NCBI GenBank assembly: GCA_013285855.1
Contig: JABDGW010000017.1
Coordinates: 1-46,926, forward strand
From: Bacteroidota bacterium
GTDB taxonomy: Bacteria > Bacteroidota > Bacteroidia > Chitinophagales > Chitinophagaceae
Length of the DNA stretch: 46,926 bases
Direction of reading: 5' to 3'
Position numbers and translations under genes: made by a program
Shown: positions 44,669 to 46,926 of the stretch, piece by piece
Position numbering within the stretch: the first letter of the stretch is position 1
Layout: every line of letters begins with the position of its first letter
The notes under the pieces: generated by a model
What the model was told of the DNA's origin: nothing
Databases searched by the model: none
What the model saw: the letters and a program-made list of their open reading frames with translations, nothing else

Positions 44669-46255
44669 TTATTTAAAATGTTCTTTTACAAACCACACTA
44701 AATTTTTAAAACATAATCTTGCTAAAATTTCATCCGGTTCAAGCAAATCCTGCGGCTGAAAATTTGCAGGCGGATGTTGCATATATGTTTTTATTTCATT
44801 CAATAAAAAATCTTCAAAAAATTTCATCTCCCTGTATGTTTTGAATTCATCAACAGGATGGATAACGCCGTCAAAATCGGTTCCGAGGCAAATATTGTCC
44901 CACACGCTTATGTTTGGATTTCTTGTAGTAGTTGCAACACGTTCAACTATATATTGAAACTGTTTCCATAAAGTTTCAATAGTGTTCGAGTCTTTAACGC
45001 CATTAACACGCTGGTCCAATTCAACGCCGATCATTCCGTTGCTTCTTACCGTTTCAAAAATGTCATCATCAAACATATTCAGGTTTACCTGGTAAAATGG
45101 ATTTGGATGCCATGTATCAATAAAATCTGCATCGCCAATGGCTTTACGGCCGCTTACACATGCATGCGACCATACAATAGGTATTTGCGGATAATTATTA
45201 GCCCTGAACCTGTAATAACTCTGACGTGCTTTCCAACTCATATGCTTTACATCAACCAATACATTATTTTTTAGCAGTTCATTAATTACCATATAACCAA
45301 GCGGTGTTATATCGCTGTCTTTACCAAAACTCTGGTCTGTAAGGCCAAGTGTTGTAATTGGCTGCAGGCTATCGCAATGGCCGCATAAACCATTATAATA
45401 ATGATGCGCCATTGTAAATGAAAATATTTTTGCGCTGCTGATGAGTTGCCTTAAGTTTTGCATCACCATATCACAGTCATCTTTACTCCACAATGCATTC
45501 ATCGTTTCAGGATGATTTTCCACCATGTCTTTCGTAATCTTATTTCTAAAGTCTGCGTCAGTCAATGCCTGGTAATCATGTAATGTTTGATTGGTAGTAT
45601 GCTCATTAAAATTGCTTCCATTCCAATGTTTTCCTGAAAGCGTTACATTACTCCATAAAGCGTTGCCGCCTTCTATATTTAAAAAGATTTGTATTAATGG
45701 ATCTGAATTAATTAACCGAACATTACTTCCATTTTGCAAAACGGTATAACCGGCATTTTTTATTTGGGAATAAACAGTTCCAACACAAAGTGAAGCATCA
45801 GGAACGAAAGGCCCGTTTTGTATATAATGCAGTTGCTTAAGCAGTTCCTGAAAGTAATCGTATTCATCAGACCTTAACCTGATTACATTATTTTTTGTAA
45901 AGCTTGAAACTATGTGTCCCAACTCTATTTCTGCAATTTCCTTCAACCGTAATAAACCAATTATCTTATCAAGAAGGGTGGTGTTGGGAATTTGAAAAAA
46001 ACCGCTTTCCGGCGGATACATTGAAACACCTAAAAGCCTTACAGTGCTGCTTACCGTGCTTGTAAAATCTGATTGGGAATAAGTGGTAAATCCTGCATGT
46101 TCGCCTATAAAATGCCGTAACGTATCTTTTGGTACGTTATATACATTCCAAACTGATGTGAGGTTGTTGGGATTATCACTCATGGTATCATTATCGTTTG
46201 AGCGGCTTTCAAAAGGCCGCAAAAACGGGTGTACATGTAAATCTGCAAAAAGCAT
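44669..46255 (-). CDS. M19-like (membrane dipeptidase family) metallohydrolase
   Basis: A 528-residue amidohydrolase-fold enzyme related to renal dipeptidase (M19). It starts MLFADLHVHPF, with His7 and His9 as the first metal motif (M19 proper has His-x-Asp). Further ligands: Glu in LNIEGGNAL, His in VDVKHMSW, His in WSHACVSGR (about residue 362) and Asp in CLGTDFDGV (about 459), the latter two in clear M19 context. It is longer than the usual 330-420 residues, mainly through inserts between residues 100 and 290. No signal peptide is present. D-amino-acid-containing dipeptides from peptidoglycan are a plausible substrate given the neighbouring wall hydrolases. Confidence 0.78.
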   Translation of the reverse strand: MLFADLHVHPFLRPFESRSNDNDTMSDNPNNLTSVWNVYNVPKDTLRHFIGEHAGFTTYSQSDFTSTVSSTVRLLGVSMYPPESGFFQIPNTTLLDKIIGLLRLKEIAEIELGHIVSSFTKNNVIRLRSDEYDYFQELLKQLHYIQNGPFVPDASLCVGTVYSQIKNAGYTVLQNGSNVRLINSDPLIQIFLNIEGGNALWSNVTLSGKHWNGSNFNEHTTNQTLHDYQALTDADFRNKITKDMVENHPETMNALWSKDDCDMVMQNLRQLISSAKIFSFTMAHHYYNGLCGHCDSLQPITTLGLTDQSFGKDSDITPLGYMVINELLKNNVLVDVKHMSWKARQSYYRFRANNYPQIPIVWSHACVSGRKAIGDADFIDTWHPNPFYQVNLNMFDDDIFETVRSNGMIGVELDQRVNGVKDSNTIETLWKQFQYIVERVATTTRNPNISVWDNICLGTDFDGVIHPVDEFKTYREMKFFEDFLLNEIKTYMQHPPANFQPQDLLEPDEILARLCFKNLVWFVKEHFK

Positions 46256-46268
46256 ATAAATATTTTAT

Positions 46269-46306
46269 GCCTACTCTAAATACCTTTTCGGCTTTCCGGC
46301 TACCTA
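46269..46306 (-). repeat. Leader repeat, copy 5 (degenerate)
   Basis: Copy 5, upstream of the M19-like gene. The first 11 bases and the CTTTTCGGCTT centre are conserved, but the second half has diverged and hairpin 1 is missing. Hairpin 2 is reduced to about two or three pairs. Confidence 0.65.
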
Positions 46307-46341
46307 TTGGTGTTTTTATTTTATACATGCTATTAATAATA

Positions 46342-46926
46342 TTAAGTTTTTGCAGATTCGTCAGGCTTGTTTCCAGTACCTCTTAAATTTGAAATCTTAT
46401 TTAAAACATCAAACCAAAAAGGTGCGCCCATCATTATTGCAATAACTGTAATTGCCAGTCCTATAATTTTAACCAACCAATCAGTACCTTGAATTTTTGA
46501 AAATTCAGCTTTGTTCCATCCTAATGGAATAGATTCTTCCAAAGCAGCTTTTGCTTTATTAATAGTTGCCATTTTAGCATTAATAGAATCCTGCAACTGA
46601 ATTAAAGTAATTTTAGCGGTATCATTATTTGTTGCAGCATTTACACTTTGTGTAAGCTGCTGCATATCTTTTTTAATAGAATCATCTGCACCTGTTTTAT
46701 AAGCCTGTTCAGCAAGCTGTGCTCTCGCCTCGGGGTTATTGTATAAATACCTGCTTATTTCAATGGTATCTGCATTTACCAGGATACAAACAATAAAAGC
46801 TGCAATGAAAGTAAACCGTCTTGTAAATTTTGATTTTAATGTTCCTGTAAGCCTGTCCATATTACTATCATACCAGTTCTCTATCTTACTGCGAAACATT
46901 TCTATTGCTCCAGTAGTTTTTTCGGT
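46342..46926 (-). CDS. Membrane protein of unknown function, N-terminus outside the window
   Basis: The frame remains open from the ATG at 46899 to the window edge (TEKTTGAIE precedes that Met), so the protein probably continues and the start shown by the first Met is likely not real. Visible part, 194 residues: FRSKIENWYDSNMDRLTGTLK, a membrane helix (FTFIAAFIVCILVNADTI), a helical extracytoplasmic segment (residues 60-150 of the visible part) and a second helix ending GAPFWFDVLNKISNLRGTG. The motifs WYDSxMDRxTG and GAPFWFDxLNKxxNLRGTG recur in a widespread uncharacterised membrane family I recall but cannot name. It is the upstream-most visible gene of the accessory cluster. Confidence 0.75.
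   Translation of the reverse strand, partial: TEKTTGAIEMFRSKIENWYDSNMDRLTGTLKSKFTRRFTFIAAFIVCILVNADTIEISRYLYNNPEARAQLAEQAYKTGADDSIKKDMQQLTQSVNAATNNDTAKITLIQLQDSINAKMATINKAKAALEESIPLGWNKAEFSKIQGTDWLVKIIGLAITVIAIMMGAPFWFDVLNKISNLRGTGNKPDESAKT

Noticed and set aside
42200-46306. The repeated leaders as integron attC sites with gene cassettes
   Set aside because: The copies lack paired RYYYAAC/GTTRRRY core sites at their ends and do not form the long imperfect palindrome of attC; no integrase is visible.

Overview
The window looks like a chromosome segment of a Bacteroidota bacterium, most likely of the Chitinophagaceae type. Evidence: AT-rich DNA, two proteins with a type IX secretion (T9SS) C-terminal sorting domain, many Cys-anchored lipoproteins, a GH97 glycosidase, LytTR two-component regulation, weak Shine-Dalgarno signals, and a few TAnnTTTG-type promoter boxes. 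Coding density is high and no gene-free stretch exceeds 300 bases. I saw no tRNA, rRNA, CRISPR array, insertion sequence or phage structural gene.

Layout. (1) 1-9482, plus strand: a carbohydrate-use run with the end of a ROK sugar kinase, a long mannose-6-phosphate isomerase, a sugar:H+ symporter, a lipoprotein, two paralogous propeller-like secreted proteins flanking a sialate O-acetylesterase-type esterase, and a T9SS protein. (2) 9581-11119: an apolipoprotein N-acyltransferase-like gene. (3) 11197-15050, minus: a LytS/LytTR-type two-component pair and a GH97 glycosidase with the retaining-type catalytic residues. (4) 15161-19892: an AsmA/DUF748-like protein convergent with SMC. (5) 20051-26548, minus: the Wza, Wzc, Wzx and Wzy steps of exopolysaccharide export, with no glycosyltransferase. 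(6) 26683-34531, minus: housekeeping genes (M1 peptidase, PepSY-like protein, rsmI, purS, pssA, pepP, metG), threaded with phased 7- and 8-bp repeat elements between and inside genes. (7) 34702-39993, plus: a disordered hydrophilic protein, a CvpA-CAP fusion, a WbpD-like acetyltransferase, a T9SS protein and a WbpB/WlbA-like dehydrogenase. (8) 40000-46926, minus: an accessory cluster of a patatin-like lipase, a small helical protein, a lipoprotein, a multi-pass membrane protein, an M15 peptidase, a GH24 lysozyme, an M19-like metallohydrolase and a membrane protein running off the window end.

The most unusual region is (8). Five consecutive gene junctions (42.2-46.3 kb) carry copies of one roughly 70-90 bp element just upstream of the start codons. 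In four copies it folds on the transcribed strand into two small hairpins with constant loop lengths (13 and 12 nt) and some compensatory base changes; the fifth copy keeps only the start-proximal part. The cell-wall hydrolases in this cluster lack signal peptides, so it resembles a lysis or effector cassette with a shared leader, but I recognise no described system. The second notable theme is region (6): six repeat elements in about 5.4 kb, three of them intergenic and inverted, three in frame inside metG and the M1 peptidase gene.
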